Made by a program: the position numbers and the translations under genes
Source: JABCYV01 sp963729325
GTDB taxonomy: Bacteria > Acidobacteriota > Terriglobia > Terriglobales > Acidobacteriaceae
DNA length: 64,000 nucleotides
Assembly (NCBI GenBank): GCA_963729325.1
Contig: CAVSNS010000033.1
Span: forward strand, 186,001 to 250,000
Direction: 5' to 3'
In this document: positions 18,924 to 28,785 of the stretch, one piece after another
How the letters are laid out: every line of letters begins with the position of its first letter
Position numbering within the stretch: the first letter of the stretch is position 1
Notes under the pieces: model-generated
Told to the model about the DNA's origin: nothing
What the model saw: only the letters and a program-made list of their open reading frames with translations
The model's database searches: none

Positions 18924-21900
18924 CTATCGTCCCAGTTCGCCCAGCATCTTCTTTCCCTGCGTTTGATCGGGATGTTGTTTGAGAAGCTCAAGAAGAACCG
19001 CCCGAGCCTTGTCCGACGCGCCCTCGAGCGCATAAACGCGGGCGAGGTTTAGATAAGACTGGTCGAAAGCAGGCGCAACACGGATGCATTCTTCAAAACT
19101 GGCGACCGCTTCATCGCGCCTTTGGGTACGCAGATAAAGCACGCCGAGGTTGTTCAATGCTTCGGGATAGCCGGGACGAAACTTCAGAGCTTTCAGCAAA
19201 TACTCGTAGGCGCGATTGGTGTCGTCGAGTTGCGCAAAGACCATCCCCAAGCTGTAGTTCGCTTCTGGGTCCTGAGGGCCGACCTCAACCGCCCGCTCGA
19301 GGGTTTTGCGAGCTTCATCCCAGTTCTTCCGCTGACGATACGCGTTCCCGAGGTTCTCAAGGGCGATCAAGTGATCGGGACTCAGACGGAGGGCCTCCTG
19401 AAAGTACGGAATCGCTTCGGCTGTGTGTCCTTCCCGCGTGGCGAGCAGGCCGAGATTATTCCATGCGTTCGGTAGGGTGTCAGGATAGCTGGCGTGAAGT
19501 TTGATCGCGCCTTCGAAACTTTTCCGCGCTTCAGCGGTCTTGCCTTGCTTCAGATAGACACTTCCCAGACCATAGAGCGCCTCGGCACTTGAAGGATCGT
19601 CATCGAGAGTGCGCCGGAAAGATGCTTCCGCTTGATCGAAGTAGTCCCGCTGAAAGTAAACCGAACCATAGGAGAGGTAGTTGCGCCGAAACTCCAGACT
19701 ATCGATCACACCGGGAAAGGGGAGCGCCACGGCCAAACGTTCCGCGGGAGTTTGGGGAATTTGCCTGAAGTCTTGTCCGACGTGCGCCGGATCCGTTGGC
19801 CCCTGATAAACCTTGACGATGTCTCCCTTGCCATCGATCAAGAAGGAAGTCGGAAGGCCCAGGTCACGGTGGCGGTCGAATAGGTAACGGTACAAAATGT
19901 TGTAGATGCCAGCCACATCATCCGATCCGCCGAGGATGGGAAATGAGAGATGTAACTCGCGCGCCGTGGCTCGAACACTCTCGGCATCGGCGGGATCTTC
20001 CTCTCTGAGACCATCGAGGTTCACGGTGAGCAGTTGCAGGCCGCTCGATGCCCAACGCAGGTGGAGCTGGTTGAAGATTCTCAGATCTTGCTGGCAACTC
20101 GCTGACCGTGTGGTCCAGAAATTGAGAAGGACCGCCTGGCCCCGAAGCGCGGAGAGTGTACGGATCTGTCCGGTCAAGTCGGGAAGAGAGAAATCAGGCG
20201 CGGACAGGGGCGCCAGCAGCCAGGTTTCAACCGTCGTCGGGAGTGGTGGAGTTTCTTGCGGCGCAGCTTTGTTGAAAGGCGCAGCTTCCGAAACTGCGGG
20301 AAAATTATTTCCGAGTACCTCGGGGGCTGAAGCCCTCATCGGTACCAAGCTAGTTATCGCAGCGCTGAAGCGCTGCGCCACTCCAAACCAGAGTTGTTCC
20401 GCAGGCTGTTCAGCCGTGCCGCCCGGGCCTACAAAAGACTTGGGCTTTAGCCCCGGAGGGCCGGGTACGGATGTTGGCGGTTTGAAGGGCTCGATGCGAG
20501 ATGGTTCGGAGCCCTCCTCAACCCAAATTCTGTGGTTAAGCGGAAGGTCGTGAAGTTCCTGCACCAGTCCACTTGGCCAGCGGATCGAGGCTCGCACCGG
20601 GCCTTTGGCTTCGCCCAAGCCGAAGAATACATCCTTGCTGTGCTGGGAAAGGAATCCTGATCCAGCTTGAAGCATGCGAGTCTGGCGGCCGGATTCGGTT
20701 TCCACGCTGACCGCCGCACCAATGGCATCACGATTACTCTTTGCACCGCGAAGCCGGAAAGCGATCGACGGCGGGAGATCCTTCATCACATTCTTCAGCA
20801 GGCGCAACTGGGGACCATTGCGATTTTTCAGAAACACTTCCAGCCGGCCATCATGATCGAAATCGGCCAGGGCGAACGCCCTGCCATCTTCGAGAAAGTT
20901 CAGTCCCACGGCGCCGGAAACGTCGGAAAAAGTTCCATCGCGGTTGTTCGCGTAGAACACATTACGCTCGAAGCCGCTCCAGTTGCTGTCGGCGCGAATA
21001 AGCTCGTTAATGCATTCCAGCCCTGTTCGTAATGCTGTGAAGGCTTGGCTTCCTGCGGCGAATTGGCAACCACCTGCCGCCAAAAGAAACTGTTCAGGTC
21101 TACTCGGCCGGGCGCGAAGGGCCAGAGACCATGCCATTAGCGATGTAGAGATCGGGAAAACCGTCGTGATCAAAATCCCAGGCGTCGCTCGACCATGACC
21201 AGCGGCCCATTTCAACTCCGGCAGGGGGCTTGTATCCTGAAAAGCGCTGTCTTGATTGTTGCGAAATCCGCGGTTACGAAATAACGAATTGCCCCTGGCA
21301 TGCTTGCGGTAGAGCTGCGCGCACTTCTTCAGGCGCATCCTTCTGGAAGATTTCCTGCGCCGGAGACGCGCAGACCGGCGGCGGTCCACATGTTGGCGAC
21401 GTAAAGATCCTCGGCGCCGTCGTTGTCGTAGTCGAACCAGCAGACGCTCATGCCTGCGCCGATGTCTTCCACGCCCGCCTGCGGCGCGACGTCGGTGAAA
21501 GTTCCGTCGCCATTGTTGCGGTAGAGATTCTTCCGGCCGAAGTCATTCACCACGTAAAGGTCCGGCCAGCCGTCACGGTTGTAGTCGCTCCATCCGCAGC
21601 AAAAACTGTAGCGCGTGTTGTTCTGGTCTGAGGCCCGATCTCCGCAGTGACGTCGCGGAAGGTTCCATCGCGATTGTTGCGCATCATGAAATTGGGGGGG
21701 CCGTTCTCGCGCATCGTAGTAAGGAGACGGGTATTTGTACTGGTCGGTGCCCTGGTAATAAAGATAGAGGCAGAAGTAAATATCCAGCCAGCCGTCGCGG
21801 TCATAGTCGGCGACGGCCGCGCCCGTAAACGTCCCTTGCGGAGGCGTGGCGAATTGAAATGCGTCAGGCTTTTGCCGAAACTTACCGCCGCCTTCGTTCA

Positions 21901-22933
21901 GAAACAGCAGCGGACCGCTGGTGCGCACGACGATCAGATCCTGGCGGCCGTCATTATCGAAGTCGGCAAAGAGCGCGCACGCGGTATTTTCGAGGATGCC
22001 GAGCCCGGATGCTTCCGTGATGTCCTCGAACGTTCCGTCGCCCCGGTTTCGATAGAGCCGGTTGGGAAGGCCAGCGGGCTGGCAAACGTAAAGATCGTCG
22101 AACCCATCGCCATCGATGTCGCCCACTGAGACGCCGTTGTGCCCGTAGATGTCGATGCCGCACGCGCCGTCGAGAACCGTCCGCCAGTAATCAGCTCCGC
22201 GAAGCAATTGCGAAGAGTAGGAGGGATTGCTGCCGAACGCATGCGCGGCGATGTCTATGTATGCGGGATCGGCGGCATGGCTCTGTGTCTCATTCAGGGC
22301 CAGCCACTTCCGCAGGCGAAACTCAATCGGAGTAGAAGAGGACGACGAAGAAGACGACGAAGAAGATGATGCCGAAGACGCTTCCCATTCCAGCTCCCAG
22401 TAGCCGACACGCTGCTCGCGGTGGAAATCCTCGTCGAGGCGTACCTGACCCGAGCCCACTAATTCGTAGCGCACGCCTGTTCGGAATAGACCAGGGCCGT
22501 GGGGTTTCGACGGGGACGCAGAGCTCGCGACCATACTCATTGCGTCACTATTGGTGGCGTCGATCGTCAGTACCTGGAATTCGGCGGTCATGATCTTTGA
22601 AAAGGAACTCATGGTGGATCGCAATTCCTGAAGGAAAGCGTCCCGTCCGAGAGCAGCCTGACGTGTGAATTTATTTTGATGGACTTCAAGCGCCGGTCCG
22701 GAACGCAGCAGCCGCGATTCAGACGGCCGCAGAGAAGATCCCGAGAAATCGGATGTGAGAACCGTTCCGATTGCCTGCATGTCCTGCGGAGATTGCAGCA
22801 GGCTCGAACTCCATTCCGCGAGAATCGCGGCGATCTGTTCGGCGTATTTTTCACTGACAAAATTGTCGAGACCCGCTTGTGTCTTGAGCAGCAGGCCATC
22901 GAGCGGCATTTGGGAACGATAGTGAGGGTGCAA
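18924..22933 (-). CDS. CRTAC1/UnbV-redoxin-TPR fusion protein (multiply frameshifted)
   Basis: About 1,300 residues once frames are joined. The N-terminal piece (21329-22933) contains FG-GAP/VCBS calcium-type repeats such as DIDGDGFDDLYVCQ, FADFDNDGRQDLIV and YNRDGWPDLYVVND. The next piece (from about 21380 to 18924) continues with FDHDGRLEVFLKN, a UnbV/ASPIC domain (IRWPSGLVQELHDLP), a thioredoxin-like domain (APDFSLPDLTGQIRTLSALR, LLNFWTTRSASCQ; only one Cys where CxxC is usual) and at least six TPRs. About six indels fall between 21000 and 21380, one in a run of five C. Upstream of 22933 the frame also encodes RRDFLIRCCQATSAALVPAG, a Tat- or Sec-like signal, but I see no in-frame start for it. 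A Ser tract is encoded at 22327-22385. Confidence 0.75.
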
Positions 22934-23325
22934 TTGAAAGTCAGGATTGGGTGAGGCTTGAAAACTGAAAGCGAAGGCAGGAGGAAAACCGAGACTGCGC
23001 AGCCCTGCGGGAACCAGGGCCGCGGAGGTTGCCTGACAGCACCGGATCAGGAAGTCGCGTCGGTCTGAATCTAGTGGATCACGATCGACTGGATGACGCG
23101 TCTTCGGCGACCGACTCAGAGCGATGACCCCAGGATATTTACGTATGGAACCCGCAATCTAACAGTCGGCTCTGCGACAGTCAAGGTTGGGAGGGCCCTG
23201 TGAGTCCGGCCGTCACCCACCCTCTCGCAAAGAACGCGAGAAGGGGCGGGGTGCCCTCGCTCGTTGATGGCGAGGGGGGCTAGCCTCTGTGGTAGCCTTA
23301 CGTTTCTCCGATCTGTCCAACTCAC
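22934..23325. other. Leader region between the CRTAC1-like gene and ribokinase
   Basis: No separate gene is seen. The first 130 bases probably encode the signal peptide of the CRTAC1-like gene on the minus strand. Two hairpins lie at about 23222-23244 (CTCTCGC with GCGAGA) and 23252-23277 (CCCTCGC with GCGAGGG), spaced as in common intergenic repeats. Confidence 0.45.
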
Positions 23326-24315
23326 GTGCCGGAGACTCTGTTAAGCGTTCCTCGCATCACCGTTGTAGGCAGCTATGCGACCGGCCTGACCATGAAAGTG
23401 GAACGCCTGCCGAACACAGGTGAGACGCTCTTAGGAACGGGTTATCGCGTGGACTATGGCGGGAAGGGATCCAATCAGGCGGTGGGCTGCGCCCGCTTGG
23501 GAGCAAAAGTCAGCTTCGTCGCCAAGATTGGAAAAGACAGCTTCGGCAAAATGGCGCTGGGTCTTTATCGCGACGAGGGCATTGACGTCGCTCATGTAGG
23601 ACAAACTGCCGACGCTCCCACTGGAGTGGGCTTTATTATTGTGGAGGCAGCGAGCGGCCATAACTGCATCACCATTGACCCCGGAGCGAATGAGCTGTTG
23701 ACTGCTGCCGACATTTTACAATCCAAAGCAGCTTTCGCTTCGCCGGCCCTGGTACTCACTCAGCTTGAAATTCCAGTCGGAGCGGCTGAGGCGGCGCTTG
23801 TGCGCGGACGAGAGCAAGGCGCGATAACGATTCTAAATCCGGCCCCGGTGCGACCTCTGCCCCCTTCGGTGTTGCGGATGGTAGATGTGCTTACCCCCAA
23901 CGAAGCTGAGGCCACGGTGCTCGCAGGTAGAAGTCCGAGTGCGGTGATCGAGCCCGTGCAGGTTGCGCAAGAACTGATTCGACGCGGTGTGAAGCAAGTT
24001 GTCATGACTCTGGGAGAAAAAGGCGCGCTGATCGTGACCTCCGTGTCTTCCGTTCACGTCCCCGCGATATCGGTTTCGGCGGTCGATACGACAGGCGCAG
24101 GCGATGCCTTCAACGCTGGGCTGGCAACCGCGCTCGCGTGTGGCGCCACACTCGAGGCTGCTGTCCAGTTTGCCGTGGTAATCGGCGGTCTTGCGGTTAC
24201 AACGGAGGGTGTCATTCCATCACTGCCACACCGTCGTGAAATCGTTCAGTTCTATCGTCAGCAAGGTCTGACGCCTCCGAATTGGTTTGCGCCCGATCTG
24301 GCCGGCGGCAGTTAG
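23326..24315 (+). CDS. rbsK: Ribokinase (PfkB family)
   Basis: A 329-residue PfkB sugar kinase with the ribokinase signatures VDYGGKGSNQAVGCARLG near the N-terminus and VDTTGAGDAFNAG (anion hole and catalytic Asp) near the C-terminus; PNEAEATVLAG is the family's NE motif. It phosphorylates ribose at O5 with ATP, making ribose 5-phosphate. Start is GTG 23326; no strong ribosome-binding site is visible. It follows the five nucleoside hydrolases, whose products include free ribose, so it logically completes the pathway. The specificity assignment within PfkB is by motif only. Confidence 0.85.
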   Translation: MPETLLSVPRITVVGSYATGLTMKVERLPNTGETLLGTGYRVDYGGKGSNQAVGCARLGAKVSFVAKIGKDSFGKMALGLYRDEGIDVAHVGQTADAPTGVGFIIVEAASGHNCITIDPGANELLTAADILQSKAAFASPALVLTQLEIPVGAAEAALVRGREQGAITILNPAPVRPLPPSVLRMVDVLTPNEAEATVLAGRSPSAVIEPVQVAQELIRRGVKQVVMTLGEKGALIVTSVSSVHVPAISVSAVDTTGAGDAFNAGLATALACGATLEAAVQFAVVIGGLAVTTEGVIPSLPHRREIVQFYRQQGLTPPNWFAPDLAGGS

Positions 24316-24407
24316 ATTTCCAACGAGGGGCCGTGGCGAAAGCCACTCTTGACTCAAGAAGGTAGACGCCCAATGCTTGCCTTACACTGCCGGGGAAGAC
24401 GTGCGCA

Positions 24408-24837
24408 ATGAGATTGATCGGTTTTGCTGATCTTGGTGTGCGTGGCGGCCTTGTTCGTCGCCGCGCAAGATAATACGAGTACCGCTATTCATCGAAAATC
24501 ATTGCCTTGGAGAAAGCCTGGAACCAGGCGTACAGGCTTGGAGACACTGGAGCACTGGACGGCTTTCTCGACGATCAGATTGTCCTAATTAACGGGTGAT
24601 GGCACCGAACAAACCAAAAGGGAATTTCTAGCGAGCGTAAAGCCAGCCAAATCCCAGCAGCAGCAGGTCGCGCCGGAATCCATTACCGTGCATGTGTTCG
24701 GAACGAGAGTATTTCCGCCGAAGTGAGTGGAAGCAGGGAAGCCCTACGTGCGGCGGGAGCGCTTCGTTGACACGTAGGTCTATAAAAGCGGAAAGTGGAT
24801 GTGCATCGCCACGAATGCAATGCCAGTCCTGCGCTAA
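24408..24837 (+). pseudogene. Decayed DUF4440/SnoaL-like (NTF2-fold) gene
   Basis: Pieces in different frames spell a small secreted NTF2-like protein: IALEKAWNQAY, LGDTGALDGFLDDQIVLINGDG, REFLASVKPAK, VAPESITVHVFGT, GKPYVRRERFVDT and VYKSGKWMCIATNAMPVL. A UAG stands where family members have Trp (after FVDT). About 20-25 residues are missing after VHVFGT, and several frames are needed. The combination of deletion, stop and frameshifts points to real decay, unlike the single-base breaks elsewhere. Confidence 0.6.
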
Positions 24838-24873
24838 ATGAAGGGCTCACTTCCAGATGTAAAAAGGAGAAGC

Positions 24874-26203
24874 ATGTCTGAGCCTTCCTCGCTCCTGTTG
24901 AGTCGGCAGCCGCGCGCGCGCTGGATGCGGCTCGACACGGCGCAACTTCTCAAGCGGTTTTTCTTTTGCGAGCGGTCGCTTCTCGTGAGTCAAGCCGGAT
25001 GGATCCCCGCGATCGCTCCCCTCGAAATCAAAACCGGCATGGCTCGTTTCATCTGGCAAAGCGCTGAAACCGCCCACGCCCTGCGCGAGCGCGTGTTCGA
25101 GCTTCGTTTCCCGAACCGTTTGTTGGAGGAGGAAGGAGCAGACCGGGCGCTCGTCGAGCTCTTTAGCGCAGTTAAAGATTCCCCGTCTGTTCCTGCGTTC
25201 CTGCTGAGCCTGGGAAAACTTCTTCTGCCGGCGTTGCGCGATGCTTACCAGGCATACCTTGAAGCCTCGGATGCGATCGCGGACGGGCCCACACATCGCT
25301 TCCTATCTCTTGCTCTCTCCGAGAAGGAAGAACAGATCAGCGTCCTTTGAACAATGGTCGGAATCTGCGCTCACCCATAATCCCGATTTGCGCAAAGGCG
25401 CGCTGGCATGGACTCACGCAGTCGCGAATCGTCTTTCAGACGTGGGTGGCGTCGGAGTTGGGCCGTCACCATGCGCAGCCGCCGTGGGACTTTTGCCGGG
25501 GTCAACGACTTACGCGATTCCCCGCCGGCCTGCCCGGGATCCGCGCTTTTGGCCGTGCCGCTTCTACTGGCCTGATGTTGTTGATCCGACTTATCCCTAC
25601 GGCGAGGGGATGCAACTGCAACTCCGCTCGGCGATCAGCCACCTGAATGAAGTTTGGGCGATCGAAGCCGGAGGCGTGATTTTGAGCGCCTTTGCCGACG
25701 TCCTGCCGTGGGAGTGGATCCACAATTCTGCTCGCTGGACCTACGATGAATCGCGGCACTGCCGCATGGGCTATGAGCGCCTGATGGCATGGGGTCTCGA
25801 TCCGGCGGAGATTCCTCTGGGGACGTATATCTATGAGAGCGTTTCCGGCGCAGACCCGGCCGAAGTCCCACTGTATCTCCTGGGAATGCTCTACTTCTTT
25901 GAAACCAAGAATATCCGTCACAAGCCTGCCCGTGCCAAACTCTTCCACGGCTACGGCGATGCCTTGAGCGAACACGATATGGACTTCGACTGGGCCGACG
26001 AAACCATGCATGCCGGCTACGGCAAGCATTGGCTCAAGGAGCTGCTCGCCGTTCGAGGTCAGGACCCTGCCGCTTACGATCAAGTCCGGGAACGCTGCGA
26101 GAAACTGGTGCGCGATTTTGTGAGCACTGCCACGCCAACCGAAGCGGCCAGCATAAAAAAAGTGGCAAGCAGCCTTGTGGCGAAAGCAGCTTGCAGAACG
26201 TGA
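24874..26203 (+). CDS. Ferritin-like di-iron protein (frameshifted)
   Basis: ATG 24874 follows AAAAAGGAG. The first frame (to 25350) ends SEKEEQISVL. One base change near 25345 joins it to the second frame (SAFEQWSESALTHNPDLRKGAL onward), giving about 440 residues. The C-terminal part has the helical ferritin-like pattern with paired acidic and His residues: NEVWAIEAGGVI, YDESRHCRMGYERL, YFFETKNIRH and DWADETMHAGYGKHW. It resembles acidobacterial DUF455-type proteins, where iron or redox function is expected but not proven. Next downstream on the same strand is an HdeD-like membrane protein. Confidence 0.65.
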
Positions 26204-26317
26204 GTGACGCAACGCGCGCCGATCCGTTTTGTGCTCGGGGATTCGACTTGTAGCCACCGTTTGTATTCCATATGATGGTGCGGTTTCTGTCTGCTCAAAT
26301 TCGCAGGAGGGAAAGCC

Positions 26318-26905
26318 ATGAGCACCTCACCGGTTGGACTTTTGAAAAGAGCGAGCGGTTGGGCGATTGCCGTGTCGATAATCCTGATCGTTTTGGGGAT
26401 TCTCGCGATTACCCTTCCCCTCGTAGCAGCTATCGCAATAACCGCGATCGTCGGTTGGTTGTTCATATTCGGGGGAATAACCCATATTGCCGCTGCGTTC
26501 CATGCGCGCAGGGCGGGTTCGGTTGTCTGGGAGATTCTGATAGGGCTAATTTACGTAGTCGGGGGCGGCTACATGATCTACCATCCCCTGCTTGGCGTCG
26601 CCACGCTGACTCTCTTCTTGGCCAGTCTATTCCTGGCGGAAGGGGTGTTCGAGATTGTCGCCTTTTTTGGGATTCGCGGCCAAAGCGGAGCTGGGTGGAT
26701 GCTGCTGGATGGGCTGGTTACGATCCTCCTGGCAGGACTCATTTGGGTGCACTGGCCGTCGAGTTCTGCGTGGGCGATTGGCACGATCGTTGGTGTCAGT
26801 TTGCTATTTAGCGGCGTCAAGTGGTTGATGATTTCGCTGGCTTCCCGCAAAGTACTTGGCATGGCCGATAAAGCGCCTCAAAGCAAATTAGGTTCGGCCG
26901 CCTGA
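26318..26905 (+). CDS. HdeD-like (DUF308) membrane protein
   Basis: 195 residues preceded by a good ribosome-binding site (CAGGAGGGAAAGCC before ATG). Six hydrophobic helices are visible, arranged as two DUF308 repeats. Typical signatures are IVGWLFIFGGITHIAAAFHARRA (repeat one) and LASLFLAEGVFEIVAFFGIR (repeat two). HdeD confers acid resistance in enteric bacteria; in other phyla the role is unknown. Gene ends 125 bases before the selenocysteine tRNA. Confidence 0.85.
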   Translation: MSTSPVGLLKRASGWAIAVSIILIVLGILAITLPLVAAIAITAIVGWLFIFGGITHIAAAFHARRAGSVVWEILIGLIYVVGGGYMIYHPLLGVATLTLFLASLFLAEGVFEIVAFFGIRGQSGAGWMLLDGLVTILLAGLIWVHWPSSSAWAIGTIVGVSLLFSGVKWLMISLASRKVLGMADKAPQSKLGSAA

Positions 26906-27030
26906 AGACGCGGTTCTGTTCCCAAGACGCGACTTGGCAACTGACGCGCTCATCGCCCCCAAACTTTGTAGAGCGTGGGTCCTGTTTTATTTTGGGGATG
27001 GGGGTCACTAGCCTTCGGGTCGCCAGCAGG

Positions 27031-27128
27031 GGAAGCGCATGCGGTCCGGTGATCGTCCCGGTCTTCAAAACCGGCGGTCGTCGTCTTTCGGCGGCGACGG
27101 TGGGTTCGACTCCCACTCGCTTCCGCCA
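27031..27128 (+). tRNA. selC: tRNA-Sec (anticodon TCA)
   Basis: 98 bases including encoded CCA. The acceptor GGAAGCG pairs with CGCTTCC; the anticodon arm is CCGGT-CTTCAAA-ACCGG with UCA anticodon. A long variable arm GTCGTCGTC-TTTC-GGCGGCGAC and the T arm GTGGG-TTCGACT-CCCAC complete the selenocysteine tRNA architecture. Its presence implies that the organism makes selenoproteins. Its last 24 bases recur at 36552-36575. Confidence 0.95.
27105..27128 (+). repeat. attL-like core inside tRNA-Sec
   Basis: TTCGACTCCCACTCGCTTCC followed by GCCA. These 24 bases are identical to 36552-36575 in the same orientation. The copy is the T loop through CCA of the tRNA, the usual crossover place for tyrosine-recombinase elements. 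Confidence 0.75.
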
Positions 27129-27337
27129 CAAAATACCAATAAAATAGCCCATTAGTGTCTTGACTGTGTCGAGGGTCAAGTAAGTGTATAGCGAGCCTCC
27201 TTCAGACTGGTAATTGGATTCGTTGGGTGGTTCACCGGATGAGAAAAAAGTGCATTCGGTCCAGCGAGGATTTAGAGTCCCTAAGGCCTCCCTTCGCGGC
27301 CGCCAGCATGCGGTTCTGAGCAGATGCGGTGCTAACC

Positions 27338-27502
27338 GTGAGCACCCGGATCAATCAGGTGGCTAATGACGACGAAGAATGCTCGCCGCCCGTGGAACTC
27401 GCCCAAAACTCAGAATCCTCTCTTTTCGTAGCGCGATTGAAGGCTACGCAGTCTGACCACGTTTATTTTGCCAAGGAGCACCAGGCGTACCATTGGGCAT
27501 GA
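27338..27502 (+). CDS. Small protein of unknown function, 54 aa
   Basis: GTG start; the product contains ECSPPVELAQ and LFVARLKATQSDHVYF. Its stop overlaps the next ATG (ATGA at 27499-27502), which supports translation with the acidic protein. I do not recognise a family. A plus-strand reading is otherwise the only coding signal in the first 370 bases after the tRNA. Confidence 0.4.
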   Translation: MSTRINQVANDDEECSPPVELAQNSESSLFVARLKATQSDHVYFAKEHQAYHWA

Positions 27503-27666
27503 GCAAGATACATCCAGAATACCTCGGCCTAGACCATTCTGATCGCGAGGTCGCCGTCGATGTCCTCGTTCGACAAGAGCCAGACGAGGAAGAAGAGGAA
27601 GACGACGGCGACGGCGAAGAAGATGACGATGATGACGACAAAGAGGACGACGGCTACTCGGAGTGA
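27499..27666 (+). CDS. Very acidic 55-aa protein
   Basis: Reads MSKIHPEYLGLDHSDREVAV, then a tail in which about 25 of 30 residues are Asp or Glu. The start overlaps the upstream stop, and the next gene is a small metallopeptidase 31 bases downstream. The acidic tail suggests binding to a basic partner or to metal ions, or a DNA mimic; no family recognised. Confidence 0.45.
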   Translation: MSKIHPEYLGLDHSDREVAVDVLVRQEPDEEEEEDDGDGEEDDDDDDKEDDGYSE

Positions 27667-27697
27667 GCGTGTCCGTACTTATTCCAGTGGGTGAAGG

Positions 27698-28054
27698 ATG
27701 AAGCGTGAACATTTCGTCAGGGTGGTCGAGGAGACGCTCGACTCGCTCCCACAAGAGTTTCGCAGTCGCATTCGTAACGTTGCTGTTCTCGTAGAGGATA
27801 TGCCGCCGAATCAGCCATCACCGCAGTCGGGACAGCAGAGGCGGCTGCTTCTAGGTGTCTTCCATGGCGTGCCCACGACCAAAAAGAGCATGTTTGACCT
27901 GCCGACGGGACCCGATCACATCGTGCTTTATCAGAACAACATTGAAGCGGTCTGCTCCAGCGAGCCCGAAGTCCGTGAGCAAATCCGCCTGACGGTCATC
28001 CATGAACTAGGTCACTACTTCGGGATGGACGAGAACCAACTGAAGGATGTTTAG
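27698..28054 (+). CDS. Minimal zinc metallopeptidase (PF06262-like)
   Basis: 118 residues ending with the zincin motif TVIHELGHYFGMDENQL, which provides HExxH and the downstream Asp ligand of the MMP-like minimal metalloprotease family. RNVAVLVEDMPP near the N-terminus and LFGVFHGVP-like LLGVFHGVPTTK in the middle also fit. GTGAAGG directly precedes the ATG, closer than ideal. Substrates of this family are unknown. Third gene of the small cluster next to the tRNA. Confidence 0.8.
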   Translation: MKREHFVRVVEETLDSLPQEFRSRIRNVAVLVEDMPPNQPSPQSGQQRRLLLGVFHGVPTTKKSMFDLPTGPDHIVLYQNNIEAVCSSEPEVREQIRLTVIHELGHYFGMDENQLKDV

Positions 28055-28234
28055 CTAAGAAATGGGCGGACCGGCTCAGCGGTAGCAATCGGTAACGAAT
28101 CGATGAATAACGTGAAGTTTAATTTCCTGAGCCCTTGTGACCAGCGTGTTATTTGGCAATTGGTTCGACGGAGCGTAGCACAAATGGGATAAGCTCTAAT
28201 ATGTCCGATTAGGGCTGGTTTGGGGGTGATCAGT

Positions 28235-28432
28235 TTGGCAGAAATTCGACTGCAAGAGGGTGAGTCGTTGGAGAACGCCCTCCGTCGGTTCAAGCGCAAG
28301 GTCCAGACGGAAGACATCATTAAGGAAGTGAAGCGCCACTCCTACTACCTGAAGCCGGGCGAGAAGCGCCGACTTAAGCAAGCTTTGGCGCGAAAGCGTG
28401 CCCGAAAAAAGAATCGCAGAGAGCAGGATTAA
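28235..28432 (+). CDS. rpsU: 30S ribosomal protein S21
   Basis: 65 residues, nearly all diagnostic: AEIRLQEGESLENALRRFKR, then VKRHSYYLKPGEKRR and a Lys/Arg-rich tail. TTG 28235 is chosen because GGGGTGATCAG precedes it and the product then begins as S21 proteins do; the frame is open from 28220. S21 sits at the 30S platform near the anti-Shine-Dalgarno sequence. It lies inside the putative tRNA-Sec island, next to unrelated genes. Confidence 0.92.
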   Translation: MAEIRLQEGESLENALRRFKRKVQTEDIIKEVKRHSYYLKPGEKRRLKQALARKRARKKNRREQD

Positions 28433-28442
28433 GCTGCAATAT

Positions 28443-28457
28443 CAGGGGCCGCCCCTG
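28443..28457. terminator. Short perfect hairpin between rpsU and a convergent gene
   Basis: CAGGGG-CCG-CCCCTG immediately after the rpsU stop and before the stop of the opposite-strand gene at 28459. It lacks a T-tract, so termination is only a possibility. Confidence 0.35.
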
Positions 28458-28458
28458 C

Positions 28459-28785
28459 TCAATCGGAACTGCGACGTTTTCCGGTTCGCCACACTGTCGT
28501 CTCTAATTTCTTTAACATGGCCAGCGAGTATGCTGCGGATTGGCGCTCCTGAATGTCAGTTGTCAGTTCTAGCAATTCACTCAGCCGTCCCATGACAACC
28601 TGCTTAGCTTCTTTGATCCGTTCTGGAAACTCATCGAGTGCTATGTCTGTGAAACCAGCTTCCAAAAGCAATTTCCAAACCCGTTCTTTCTCGGATCCCT
28701 CATATGGTCGGCTCACGGCTCTACACTCCGTTCTTATCGCGGCCTGACTGTTGCTCCAACCTAAGTTCCATTCGTCACTGAGCAT
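28459..28785 (-). CDS. Hypothetical protein, 108 aa
   Basis: A soluble, mainly helical protein (KERVWKLLLEAGFTDIAL, LSELLELTTDIQERQSAAYS) that I do not recognise. Its ATG lies within the last codons of the upstream gene (11-base overlap, ATGCTCAGTGA), so the two are translationally coupled. Confidence 0.6.
   Translation of the reverse strand: MLSDEWNLGWSNSQAAIRTECRAVSRPYEGSEKERVWKLLLEAGFTDIALDEFPERIKEAKQVVMGRLSELLELTTDIQERQSAAYSLAMLKKLETTVWRTGKRRSSD

Noticed and set aside
22327..22385. Tandem repeat as a separate element
   Set aside because: It is an in-frame Ser-codon tract inside the CRTAC1-like gene.
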